The translations under genes were made by a program, and so were the position numbers. Positions 1-7,594 of a stretch of DNA of 64,000 nucleotides are shown one piece after another. Source of the DNA: Pelagibacterium sediminicola (GTDB taxonomy: Bacteria; Pseudomonadota; Alphaproteobacteria; Rhizobiales; Devosiaceae); NCBI RefSeq assembly GCF_003390885.1, contig NZ_QMEL01000008.1:62001-126000 (forward strand). The letters run 5' to 3'. The notes under the pieces were generated by a model. It was not told where the DNA came from, ran no database searches, and saw only the letters and a program-made list of their open reading frames with translations. Numbering within the stretch: the stretch's first letter is position 1; every line of letters starts with the position of its first letter.

Positions 1-222
1 TTGAAGGGCCTTGGCCAGTGGATCACTGCTCGGCATGATCGAAACAAGGAATCCTGATATTTGATCCACTGCGGATGTCGTCCGCCGGGGGCCAGCGCAC
101 GGGTTCTCGTGACGCGCATCCTGCGGAGGTGAGGCTATCCGCCAGATCTGAAGGTGGCTGCTTCGAGGGCAAGCGAGCCAGGGGAAAAACCCACGACATT
201 CTTGCTTCGAGGGTTGCCATCC

Positions 223-1209
223 TCAGGGAGGTGGTTGTGACCCTACAGAAGCTTTTCCCATCGCGCGAGCCATGCTGAGCAATCGCCGGCAGGCCGGGTT
301 GTCGTTTTGATCTGACCACACCATGCTGAACGGCAACACTTCATCCACCAGTTGCCGGAATGCGATCCCCGGAAATTGCCCGACGGTGGTGGCTTCGCTC
401 GTCAAGGTGAGGCCACGACCGACCGCGACCAGCGACAAGATGTTGTCGCGGCCCACCTGCTGGGAGTGAATGTCAGGGTGATGACCGAGACCGGCAAGGT
501 GAGCGACCAGATAGTCGTGGATCTCCTGGCCCGGTGCGACATCGCTCACGATGAAGCGTTCACCTGTCAGATCAGGCCATCCGAGTTGGGCTTTGGCAGC
601 CAGCGGGTGGTCGGTCGGCAGCACGACAAAGACCCGTTCGCACCAGAGATGCTCCGTTTCGCAGCCATCCCAGCGAGCAGTTCCGGTAATGAAGGCGATG
701 TCCAGGTCCAACTGCCGGACAGCCGCGACATGCTCGGCAGGATTTCCGTCCATGAGGTCGATCTGAACCGTCGGATGGTGCCTCCCGAACTTCCGCAGGA
801 GGTCAAACAGAAACCCCGACGCCAGCGACGAGAAAATTCCGACCTTGAGCAGTCCCCGGTCTACCCGGCCAACCGCAGCGACTTTTGTCACGCCGATGTC
901 GATCTGCCGAAGGGCATGCCGGGCGCTGCGCAGAAACTCCTGCCCGGCGACTGTCAGCCGCACCCCGCCCGAATGTCGTATGAAAAGAGAAGCACCCAAT
1001 TCGTCCTCAAGGTCGCGGATCTGGCGGCTGACCGATGATTCATTGATGGCGAGCGCGATTGCTGCCTTGCGGAAACTCCCGTGGTCCGCCGCTGCAAGGA
1101 AATGCCGCAACTGGCGCAACCGGATTGTGTTCTTACCGGCGCCGCCCTCGACAATATGCGCGAGGACGGAGCTACCAGATGGGGCGTCCCTGTTCCGGCG
1201 CGCAGGCAT
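223..1209 (-). CDS. LysR-family transcriptional regulator
   Basis: The 328-residue protein has an N-terminal winged helix-turn-helix at about residues 30-90 (RLRQLRHFLAAADHGSF, then NESSVSRQIRDLEDELG) followed by a periplasmic-binding-protein-like effector domain, the standard LysR layout; length is slightly above the usual 300 because of a roughly 28-residue N-terminal extension. The ATG at 1209 is used, but a start nearer residue 28 is possible. It is divergent from the TetR gene at 1460, an arrangement typical of cross- or auto-regulation. The ligand and target genes cannot be told from sequence. It lies outside the trb operon and may be flanking DNA or cargo. Confidence 0.85.
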   Translation of the reverse strand: MPARRNRDAPSGSSVLAHIVEGGAGKNTIRLRQLRHFLAAADHGSFRKAAIALAINESSVSRQIRDLEDELGASLFIRHSGGVRLTVAGQEFLRSARHALRQIDIGVTKVAAVGRVDRGLLKVGIFSSLASGFLFDLLRKFGRHHPTVQIDLMDGNPAEHVAAVRQLDLDIAFITGTARWDGCETEHLWCERVFVVLPTDHPLAAKAQLGWPDLTGERFIVSDVAPGQEIHDYLVAHLAGLGHHPDIHSQQVGRDNILSLVAVGRGLTLTSEATTVGQFPGIAFRQLVDEVLPFSMVWSDQNDNPACRRLLSMARAMGKASVGSQPPP

Positions 1210-1362
1210 GACGCATCATCCCGAACCGCAGTTGGCTTCTGGCCGGCGCTCGTTTGCAGCCTGCCGACGAAGGCGACGGCGCGTACCAAAAGAGAGGCGC
1301 GCACCATGATGCCCAGATTCGTACGCGACCATCTCCCCTCCTCTCCGCCTCAAACTTAATAT

Positions 1363-1431
1363 CATTCAGTTCTTGGGATGGTGCTGCTTGACATCGGCTC
1401 CGTCAACGAAAAAAATAAATCGCATTCAGTT
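1363..1431 (+). promoter_or_regulatory. Candidate promoter/operator region of the TetR gene
   Basis: The 9-bp word CATTCAGTT occurs at 1363-1371 and again at 1423-1431, exactly 60 bp apart. Between them is TTGACA at 1388-1393, a good -35 match, with an A/T-rich stretch (AAAAATAAAT) about 17 bp downstream as a possible -10. The start at 1460 follows. The repeats may be regulator sites; this is inferred from position and no regulator-specific motif is recognised. Confidence 0.35.
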
Positions 1432-1459
1432 TTCACGCACAGTTGCAGCAGGGATCCCG

Positions 1460-2092
1460 ATGGCTCGGCCCAGGAAGGAGCAGGAACTTGATATTCCTCG
1501 CCGCGCGGTCGAGGAAACGATCCGCCTGCTGGCACAGCAGGGTGACTTCGGTGTTCCACTGACGGCAGTGGCACAAGCCGTGGGATGCACGGCGCCGGCC
1601 CTTTACGGCCATTTCCGTAACAAGAATGCTTTGCTGCGCGCGGCGCGCGATGAAGGCTTTGGACGGCTCTACAATGAGAAGTTCGCGGTTTTCGAACAGA
1701 TGCGAGGCGATCCGTTCGGCTATTTGCGCGATGGTGGCTATGCCTATGCGCGCTTCGCCCTGGAGAACCCCACTCTGTACCGGCTGATGTTCTCACCCCC
1801 CCCGAAGCTTGGGGTGAGCGATGATCCGTGGTCAAGCGAAGCGGGTCGTCAGGTCCTGAGTCTGCTGCTGACCGGCCTTCGCTCATCTCAGGAGCATGGT
1901 TACTTGCCGGGCGCTGACCTGCAACGCTACGGCTTCATGTTCTGGTCAACGATCCATGGTGCGGTCAGTCTGAACATTCAGAACCGCCTGCTGGACCACG
2001 CGGCGAAGTGGGACTCGACGCAGAGCGTGATAGACGCGCTCATGGAGATGATCGCGGCAACCGGCCCGGCCAAACACCCGATCACGTCATGA
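1460..2092 (+). CDS. TetR/AcrR-family transcriptional regulator
   Basis: This 210-residue protein starts MARPRKEQELDIPRRAVEET and carries a TetR-type HTH at about residues 13-60 (TAVAQAVGCTAPALYGHFRN). The C-terminal part (ENPTLYRLMFSPPP) resembles the WHG-type ligand-binding domain of this family. An in-frame extension back to 1373 exists, but the ATG at 1460 gives the canonical N-terminus. Its stop overlaps the convergent DUF2274 stop by 6 bp, so the regulator abuts the distal end of the trb operon. The effector is unknown. Confidence 0.85.
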   Translation: MARPRKEQELDIPRRAVEETIRLLAQQGDFGVPLTAVAQAVGCTAPALYGHFRNKNALLRAARDEGFGRLYNEKFAVFEQMRGDPFGYLRDGGYAYARFALENPTLYRLMFSPPPKLGVSDDPWSSEAGRQVLSLLLTGLRSSQEHGYLPGADLQRYGFMFWSTIHGAVSLNIQNRLLDHAAKWDSTQSVIDALMEMIAATGPAKHPITS

Positions 2093-2308
2093 GCAGATCT
2101 TTCGCGCCTTTGCAAAGCCGCGATCCGTTGCAATGAACCGCTCCAGCATGGGCACGATCAGTCTGACGGGATCGGCGACGGGCTGGCCGCTCTCGCGGGC
2201 CAGCACCTCGGCATAGGCGATCAGATCGCGGTGAAGCGGCGCGGGCAGTTCCACCGTCACCTTGACGGGCTTGTCGTCAGTCAGCGGGCCGAGTTTCAGC
2301 TTTGTCAT
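2087..2308 (-). CDS. DUF2274 domain-containing protein
   Basis: A 73-residue protein beginning MTKLKLGPLTDDKPVKVTVE. Small DUF2274 proteins regularly follow trbI in alphaproteobacterial Trb clusters. The body (LPAPLHRDLIAYAEVLARES) has the feel of a ribbon-helix-helix-like fold, but no function is established. The ATG at 2308 lies two bases downstream of the trbI stop at 2311, so it is the last gene of the operon. The longer open frame upstream of 2308 is trbI read in another frame. Confidence 0.8.
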   Translation of the reverse strand: MTKLKLGPLTDDKPVKVTVELPAPLHRDLIAYAEVLARESGQPVADPVRLIVPMLERFIATDRGFAKARKICS

Positions 2309-2310
2309 GG

Positions 2311-3438
2311 TCAACCTCCTGCCGGCTCGAATACGAGATCGCGGGTCACGATGATCCTGACCGGGAAGCCGGGCCGGATGGTGAGCGTCGGGGCAACCTG
2401 CAACTGGCGCTGCACGATCTGCTGGCCCGCCTGATTGACGGTATCCTGTGCGCCGTCGCGGATGGCGCGGATCAGCCGATCCTCGTCGCTGCTGGCCAAT
2501 TCCGTGCCGACCGCGAGCAGCGTGGACAGCCCTGCGGCCTTCATCAGATCCCACCAATGATAATCGACGCCATCCTCAAGCCCGGCGTAGCCGCTGGCGT
2601 CCGCACCCGGCAGGCGCTCAAGGACGATGGAACGGCCGCCCGGCAGGATCAGGCGATTCCACACCAGCAACACACGGCGCTGGCCGAAGGTCACGCCATC
2701 ATCATATTGACCGATGATGCGTGTTCCCTGCGGGATCAGAAGCAGCGAGCCGGTGGGGCTGTCATAGACGTTCTCCGTCACTTGCGCGGTGATCTGGCCG
2801 GGCAGATCGGACCGGATGCCGGTGATGAGCGCGGCCGGAATCACAGCCCCGGCCTGAAGGGTGTAGGGCGATGCCGGCGGCGCGACGCGATCCGGCGCGA
2901 CGGTCTGCCGGTCCACGGGTCCATTGAGGAAAGCGGTATGGCGGTTCTGCCCGTCTGGCTGCCCGCCGAGGCCGAGGCCAGCGAGGCCGGGCATGGCCGT
3001 TCCCGACGGAGCTGCCGTGCGCGGGCCGGCCTGGAAGAACACACCGCTCAACCGTGCGGCTTCTTCCTCAGCGAGACGACGCTGTTCATCCGGATCGACG
3101 GCCGGTGTCGCGATGGTTGGCGGCACGACCGGCTGGCCCCGGTTCTGTGCCTCGAGGATCGGACGGCCGAGGTCGCCAGGCAAAGCCGGTCCAAGAACCG
3201 GGCCGGAATAGTCGCGCGGCAAGCCAGCGAGGCCGTCCGCCGTAGGCCGGTTCTCGGTCGAATATAGTTCGCTGCCCCCCGGTCCCGCCTCACTGGTCTG
3301 GAGGGCGTAGATCAGCGCCCCGCCGATTCCGAGAAGGGCGACGGCTCCGACCCCTGCCAGCACCTTGCGGGACAGACGGGTGACGCGGGGCGGCTCGGCG
3401 CGCAACCGCATGGGAGCCGTATTGTCGGTGCCACTCAT
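2311..3438 (-). CDS. trbI: TrbI/VirB10-family conjugal transfer protein
   Basis: TrbI (375 residues) is the VirB10-like scaffold that spans inner membrane, periplasm and outer-membrane core of the type IV secretion system. Visible are a short cytoplasmic N-terminus, one transmembrane helix at about residues 24-44 (VLAGVGAVALLGIGGALIYA), a proline-rich periplasmic linker and a C-terminal beta-rich TrbI domain (LIPQGTRIIGQYDD, then LPGADASGYAGLEDGVDYHW). The ATG at 3438 overlaps the trbG stop, giving coupled translation; the longer frame upstream runs inside trbG. Confidence 0.95.
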   Translation of the reverse strand: MSGTDNTAPMRLRAEPPRVTRLSRKVLAGVGAVALLGIGGALIYALQTSEAGPGGSELYSTENRPTADGLAGLPRDYSGPVLGPALPGDLGRPILEAQNRGQPVVPPTIATPAVDPDEQRRLAEEEAARLSGVFFQAGPRTAAPSGTAMPGLAGLGLGGQPDGQNRHTAFLNGPVDRQTVAPDRVAPPASPYTLQAGAVIPAALITGIRSDLPGQITAQVTENVYDSPTGSLLLIPQGTRIIGQYDDGVTFGQRRVLLVWNRLILPGGRSIVLERLPGADASGYAGLEDGVDYHWWDLMKAAGLSTLLAVGTELASSDEDRLIRAIRDGAQDTVNQAGQQIVQRQLQVAPTLTIRPGFPVRIIVTRDLVFEPAGG

Positions 3439-4463
3439 GAGGGTGATCCTCCCGTGGTCGCACCGGCTGGTTGGGCTGCGGCCTGCGTTTGCTCGACGCG
3501 GACAATCCTGACCACCTGCTGGCGGTTGCCGCTGCCAAGGCGCAGCTCGGCGGCGCCGAACAGTCTGTCCACGATCAGGACGTTGTGGTGGATGCGGGAA
3601 TTGACGATCTGCGGCTCGCCGTCCGACCCAAGAACGAACAGAGGCGGCATCTCGCCCTGGACGATGCCGCGCGGGAACACGACATAGACGCGCCTGCCGT
3701 CGTCGAAGACGGAGACTGGGCGCCATGGCGGGCTGTTGCCCTGCACCTGCAAGCCGTAGCGATAGTTGCGCGCGGCCTCGGCCGGGATGACGGGGGCCGA
3801 CGGCGCGGTCACGCGGCTGCCTGGCGGCGGTGCGGGATAGGCCCAGGCGACGGCGGGCATGTAGAGCGCTTCCCGCGCGCGCAACTCGATCATGTAGATC
3901 CGACGGTCGGTGGTTATGACGAGGTTGGTCGAGATGTCCGGCCGGGTCGGCTTCACCAACACATGCACCCGGCGGGTCGGGCCGGAGCCGCTTTCGGTGT
4001 CGCCGATAACCCACCTTGCAGTATCGCCGGCGGCAATCGGTCCCGCGCCTGTCAGGCTCTCGCCCGGCTCCAGCGCGATGGTGGTGATCTGCCCGACAGC
4101 GGCATAGACCTGATAGAGCGCGCCTTCCGACCAGGGATAGATCTGGATGGCATTATAGTAGCCTTCCCGGCGCGGCTCGACGCGGGCGGCGGCATTGGCG
4201 TTCTCGACGCGGGCCGTCGCCGTGCCGGCAGCCTCGCCGCCCCGCGCCACAGTCCAGGCGGGCGGGACATGCAGCGGTCGGGGCGTTGTGTCGGTCGCAG
4301 CCGCCTGCACGGTCGGCAAGGGCGGCACATCGGCATCGTAGCTGAACTGCGGCGTCCGATTGGTCGCGCAGCCGGCCAGCATGGTCGCGGAAAGCAACAG
4401 AGCCGCGCAGGCGGATTTACGGAAAGCCGGAAAGCCGGTTTTGCGGAAAGTTGTGGCGGTCAT
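3435..4463 (-). CDS. trbG: TrbG/VirB9-family conjugal transfer protein
   Basis: TrbG (342 residues) is the VirB9-like component of the outer-membrane core complex. The N-terminus contains a hydrophobic segment ending in a lipobox (LLLSATMLAGC, Cys about residue 31), predicting a lipoprotein. The remaining chain shows the VirB9/CagX pattern, including the PTRPDISTNLVITTDRRIY segment at about 180-200. It overlaps trbF by four bases and trbI by four bases, as in other trb operons. Confidence 0.95.
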   Translation of the reverse strand: MTATTFRKTGFPAFRKSACAALLLSATMLAGCATNRTPQFSYDADVPPLPTVQAAATDTTPRPLHVPPAWTVARGGEAAGTATARVENANAAARVEPRREGYYNAIQIYPWSEGALYQVYAAVGQITTIALEPGESLTGAGPIAAGDTARWVIGDTESGSGPTRRVHVLVKPTRPDISTNLVITTDRRIYMIELRAREALYMPAVAWAYPAPPPGSRVTAPSAPVIPAEAARNYRYGLQVQGNSPPWRPVSVFDDGRRVYVVFPRGIVQGEMPPLFVLGSDGEPQIVNSRIHHNVLIVDRLFGAAELRLGSGNRQQVVRIVRVEQTQAAAQPAGATTGGSPS

Positions 4464-5149
4464 TGGCTCATCTCCCGCGACCAGTTGATCGCGTTGACAT
4501 AGATTCCGAGGGGATTGGCGCGCAGCCGCTCAGCGTTGCGCGGGGGCTGGATCACGATGGTCAGGATCGCGGTCCATCGCTCGGTGGTGGAGAGCTGGCC
4601 GTTTTCGTAGTGGCGTTCGGTCCAGGCTACGCGGAAACTGTCCGGGGACGCCCGGATGATGCTCGACACCTCGACGGCAACCTGCTGGCGGCCGACGCGC
4701 GTGAAGGGATCATTGGAGCGGGCATAATCGTTCAGCGCCGCCGCGCCCCGGTCGGTGGTGAACTCGTAGGCCCGGAGCCAGTTCTGGCGGACGACGATGG
4801 CGTCGGCCGGGAGCGAGCGAACCTGTTCGATGAAACGGCCGAGGTGAAAGGCGATCTGCGGGTCGGTCGGCCGATAATCGGCCGCCGCCGGCCCGACGGC
4901 CTGCGCCTGGCCGAGATTGTCCACCTGAACCACCCAGGGCACGACGGTCCCGCGCGCCGATTGCCAGACGAGAGCCCCGGCGAAACCTGCCGCGAGGATC
5001 AGGGAGCCGAAGGCCATGTAGCGCCAGTTTCGTGCCTGGACGCGGGCCGAGCCGATGCGGTCATCCCAGATCTGCGCGGCGCGCTGATAGGGCGTCTCGG
5101 GTTCCGGCACCTTGCCGTAGTGGGTCGTCGGTCGTTTGAAGATGGTCAT
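4460..5149 (-). CDS. trbF: TrbF/VirB8-family conjugal transfer protein
   Basis: The 229-residue TrbF is a bitopic inner-membrane VirB8-like assembly factor. A cytoplasmic N-terminus (TPYQRAAQIWDDRIGSARVQ) precedes one transmembrane helix at about residues 46-66 (YMAFGSLILAAGFAGALVWQ), and the rest is the periplasmic VirB8-like domain with the characteristic WTAILTIVIQPPR strand near the end. Start and stop both overlap neighbours, so translation is probably coupled along trbL-trbF-trbG. Confidence 0.95.
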   Translation of the reverse strand: MTIFKRPTTHYGKVPEPETPYQRAAQIWDDRIGSARVQARNWRYMAFGSLILAAGFAGALVWQSARGTVVPWVVQVDNLGQAQAVGPAAADYRPTDPQIAFHLGRFIEQVRSLPADAIVVRQNWLRAYEFTTDRGAAALNDYARSNDPFTRVGRQQVAVEVSSIIRASPDSFRVAWTERHYENGQLSTTERWTAILTIVIQPPRNAERLRANPLGIYVNAINWSREMSQ

Positions 5150-6504
5150 GTGCGATCACTTTCGGATAGGCTGACGGATGAGCCGCCGCCGTGGCTGTCG
5201 CCGGACCGGACGGCATGGGCGGCAGCGGTGACGCCGTGGCTCATCGCCCGGCTACGGCGCATGTTCTGCGCCCAGGCTGGGGGACCATCAGCGGCTGAGG
5301 GGGGTGACGACTTGGGCGATGGGGAGCCCCCGATCGTGCCCATAGAGGAGCTGCCGCCGGATGCCGCGAACCCGGCTTTTGCGCCATCGGAGTAGCTGGA
5401 TTTCACGCTGTCGGCGGCACGGGAGGCTGCGCGCTTCAAAGGCGAGATGGCAGCCGAGCCTGCGGCGCGTGCCACACCGCCAAGCCCGGAGGCGACCCCG
5501 GCCGGGCCGGAGTCGCCCATGGAACCGAGGGAATAGGCGGACGAGGCCGCACCGGCGGCCGAGGCGCCACCGCGCGCAAGCGCAGCACCACCCGAGAGTG
5601 CGGCACCGCCGCCCCGCGCGGCGAGCATGGTTGCGCCACCGGCAGCGATCGCGGCACCACCGACCGCGAGGCCGGTTCCAACCGCCGCCCCTGCGCTGAG
5701 TTGCGGGCCGCCCGAGACGAGGCCGGTAGCAATGCCGGGGCCGAAGATGCCGAGGCCGAGAAGAGAAAGGGCGGCCAGCACGATGGCCATGGCGTCGTCG
5801 ATGGTCGGGGTCGCGCCGCCGAAGCCTGCGGTGAACTGGCCGAAGAGTGTCGAGCCGATGCCGATGATGACGGTCAATACCAGCACTTTGATGCCGGATG
5901 AGACGACATTGCCCAGAACCCGTTCGGCCATGAAAGCAGTCTTGCCGAAGAGACCGAAGGGGATCAGCACAAAGCCGGCCAGGGTGGTCAGCTTGAACTC
6001 TATCAGGGTGACGAAGAGCTGGATCGCCAGAATGAAGAAGGCGAGGATCACCAGCGCCCAAGCGAAGAACAGGCAGAGGATCTGCACCAGGTTCTCGAAG
6101 ACCGCGATCCAGCCCATGAGGTCCGAGATGGATTCGAGCAGCGGTCGCCCGGCATCGAGGCCGATCTGGGCGACACGGCCGGGACGCAGAAGATCGGCGG
6201 CGGAAAACCCGGTGCCGGAGGCCATGAGGCCGAGGCCGGCAAAGCTCTCGAAGACGATGCGCGCGAGGTTGTTCCAGTTGGAAATCAGGTAGGCGAAGAC
6301 CCCGACGAAGATCGTCTTCTTCACCAGGCGGGCGAGAACATCATCATCGGCACCCCATGCCCAGAACAGGGCGGCGAGCGTGACGTCGATGACGATCAGC
6401 GTGGTGGCGATAAAGGCCACCTCACCGCCGAGCAGTCCGAAGCCGGAGTCGATATAGCTGGTGAAGATGCCAAGAAAATTGTCGATGACCCCCGTTCCGC
6501 CCAC
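5146..6504 (-). CDS. trbL: TrbL/VirB6-family conjugal transfer protein
   Basis: TrbL (452 residues) is the polytopic inner-membrane VirB6-like subunit. Several strongly hydrophobic segments lie within residues 10-260 (such as VILAFFILAIQLFVTLIEF), followed by a long Gly/Ala/Ser-rich low-complexity C-terminus from about 265, typical of TrbL. It ends overlapping trbF. The C-terminal part is variable between relatives, so its exact composition is not diagnostic. Confidence 0.95.
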   Translation of the reverse strand: MGGTGVIDNFLGIFTSYIDSGFGLLGGEVAFIATTLIVIDVTLAALFWAWGADDDVLARLVKKTIFVGVFAYLISNWNNLARIVFESFAGLGLMASGTGFSAADLLRPGRVAQIGLDAGRPLLESISDLMGWIAVFENLVQILCLFFAWALVILAFFILAIQLFVTLIEFKLTTLAGFVLIPFGLFGKTAFMAERVLGNVVSSGIKVLVLTVIIGIGSTLFGQFTAGFGGATPTIDDAMAIVLAALSLLGLGIFGPGIATGLVSGGPQLSAGAAVGTGLAVGGAAIAAGGATMLAARGGGAALSGGAALARGGASAAGAASSAYSLGSMGDSGPAGVASGLGGVARAAGSAAISPLKRAASRAADSVKSSYSDGAKAGFAASGGSSSMGTIGGSPSPKSSPPSAADGPPAWAQNMRRSRAMSHGVTAAAHAVRSGDSHGGGSSVSLSESDRT

Positions 6505-6506
6505 GA

Positions 6507-6794
6507 CTATCGCCCCCCATCCAGGCCAGGCGAAGACTGCACGGGCGTCCGGCCGAGGAAGCGATCACGAGTCTCGGCCCAGATGCCCAGGCACTCGGCA
6601 TCATTGGCGGCCGCTTCGCCCATCTCCTGACAGCGGCGCTGCCCTTCGCGCAGGGGATCGACCTGCCGCGTAAGCGATGGAGCGGAAGGTGCTGGCGCGG
6701 GGATCTCCTCGCGGGTCATCTCGATAATCGCCGCGGTGATCGCCACGGCGACGAACACGATGGCCGCGATCCGCGCCAGCATCTTCCCTTCCAT
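6507..6794 (-). CDS. TrbK-alt-type putative entry exclusion protein
   Basis: A 95-residue protein between trbJ and trbL with one N-terminal membrane segment (MLARIAAIVFVAVAITAAII) and a short periplasmic part containing two cysteines (RRCQEMGEAAANDAECLGIW). Position and pattern match the alternative TrbK annotated as an entry-exclusion protein in alphaproteobacterial trb operons. Either ATG at 6794 or ATG at 6782 could be used. The exclusion role is assigned by family and position only. Confidence 0.8.
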   Translation of the reverse strand: MEGKMLARIAAIVFVAVAITAAIIEMTREEIPAPAPSAPSLTRQVDPLREGQRRCQEMGEAAANDAECLGIWAETRDRFLGRTPVQSSPGLDGGR

Positions 6795-6811
6795 GATCTG
6801 CCCTCCCGGCC

Positions 6812-7594
6812 TCAGTTGAACATCTGCGCATTGCCAGGCTGATAGCCGCTGCCCGGTGCCAGGAAGCGCTCGCGCTGGATACGGCCCTGCTCCGCGGCGG
6901 TCGCACGTTCGGCCTCGGACAGCGCGTCGGCGCGGCCATTGGCCGAGATGACCGCGATAAGGTCGGAAAGCTGCTGCGACTGGAGGGCGAGAAGCTGGTT
7001 GCCGGCCTGGGTGGCTTGAAGCGCGCCGGTCGCGCCCTGACTTTCGCTGACGAGTGCGGACATTTCGGCCCGGTTGCTGTCGATGTTGCCGACGACGCCG
7101 GCCTGCACCCGCATCGCGTCCTGAAGACCCCCGACGGTATTCTCCCAGCGGGACCGGGCATCGGCGATGAGCTGCTGGTCGGTCGCGGTCAGGGACAGAT
7201 TGCCGTAGTCCTGCTGGAACATCTGGTCGATGTTCTGCACGTCGAAGGTGATGTTCTGGGCCTGACCGAGAAGCTGCTGGGTCCGCTGGACATTTTGCTG
7301 AAGGGCCTGCAGCGAGCTGTGGGGCAAGCTCGCGAGATTGCGTGCCTGGTTGATCAGCATCTGTGCCTCGTTCTGGAGCGAGGTGATCTGGTTGTTGATC
7401 TGTTCCAGCGTGCGGGCGGCGGTCAGCAGGTTCTCCGCATGGTTGGTGGGATCGTAAACGATCCGGCCGAACCCACCAAAGAAGGCATGGGCCGGTGTCA
7501 TGAACACCGGCGCCAGAGCCAGCGGCGCGGAGAGCGCAAGCAAGAGCGTCGAGGCGCTGGCCATGCGGATGAACCGGGGAATTGCGCGCGTCAT
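6812..7594 (-). CDS. trbJ: TrbJ/VirB5-family conjugal transfer protein
   Basis: TrbJ (260 residues) is the VirB5-like secreted minor pilus protein. It has an N-terminal signal sequence ending near APVFMTPAHA (about residue 37), after which FFGGFGRIVYDPTNHAEN is a conserved TrbJ motif. The mature chain is a long glutamine-rich helical/coiled-coil region, as expected for this family. It overlaps trbE by four bases. Confidence 0.95.
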   Translation of the reverse strand: MTRAIPRFIRMASASTLLLALSAPLALAPVFMTPAHAFFGGFGRIVYDPTNHAENLLTAARTLEQINNQITSLQNEAQMLINQARNLASLPHSSLQALQQNVQRTQQLLGQAQNITFDVQNIDQMFQQDYGNLSLTATDQQLIADARSRWENTVGGLQDAMRVQAGVVGNIDSNRAEMSALVSESQGATGALQATQAGNQLLALQSQQLSDLIAVISANGRADALSEAERATAAEQGRIQRERFLAPGSGYQPGNAQMFN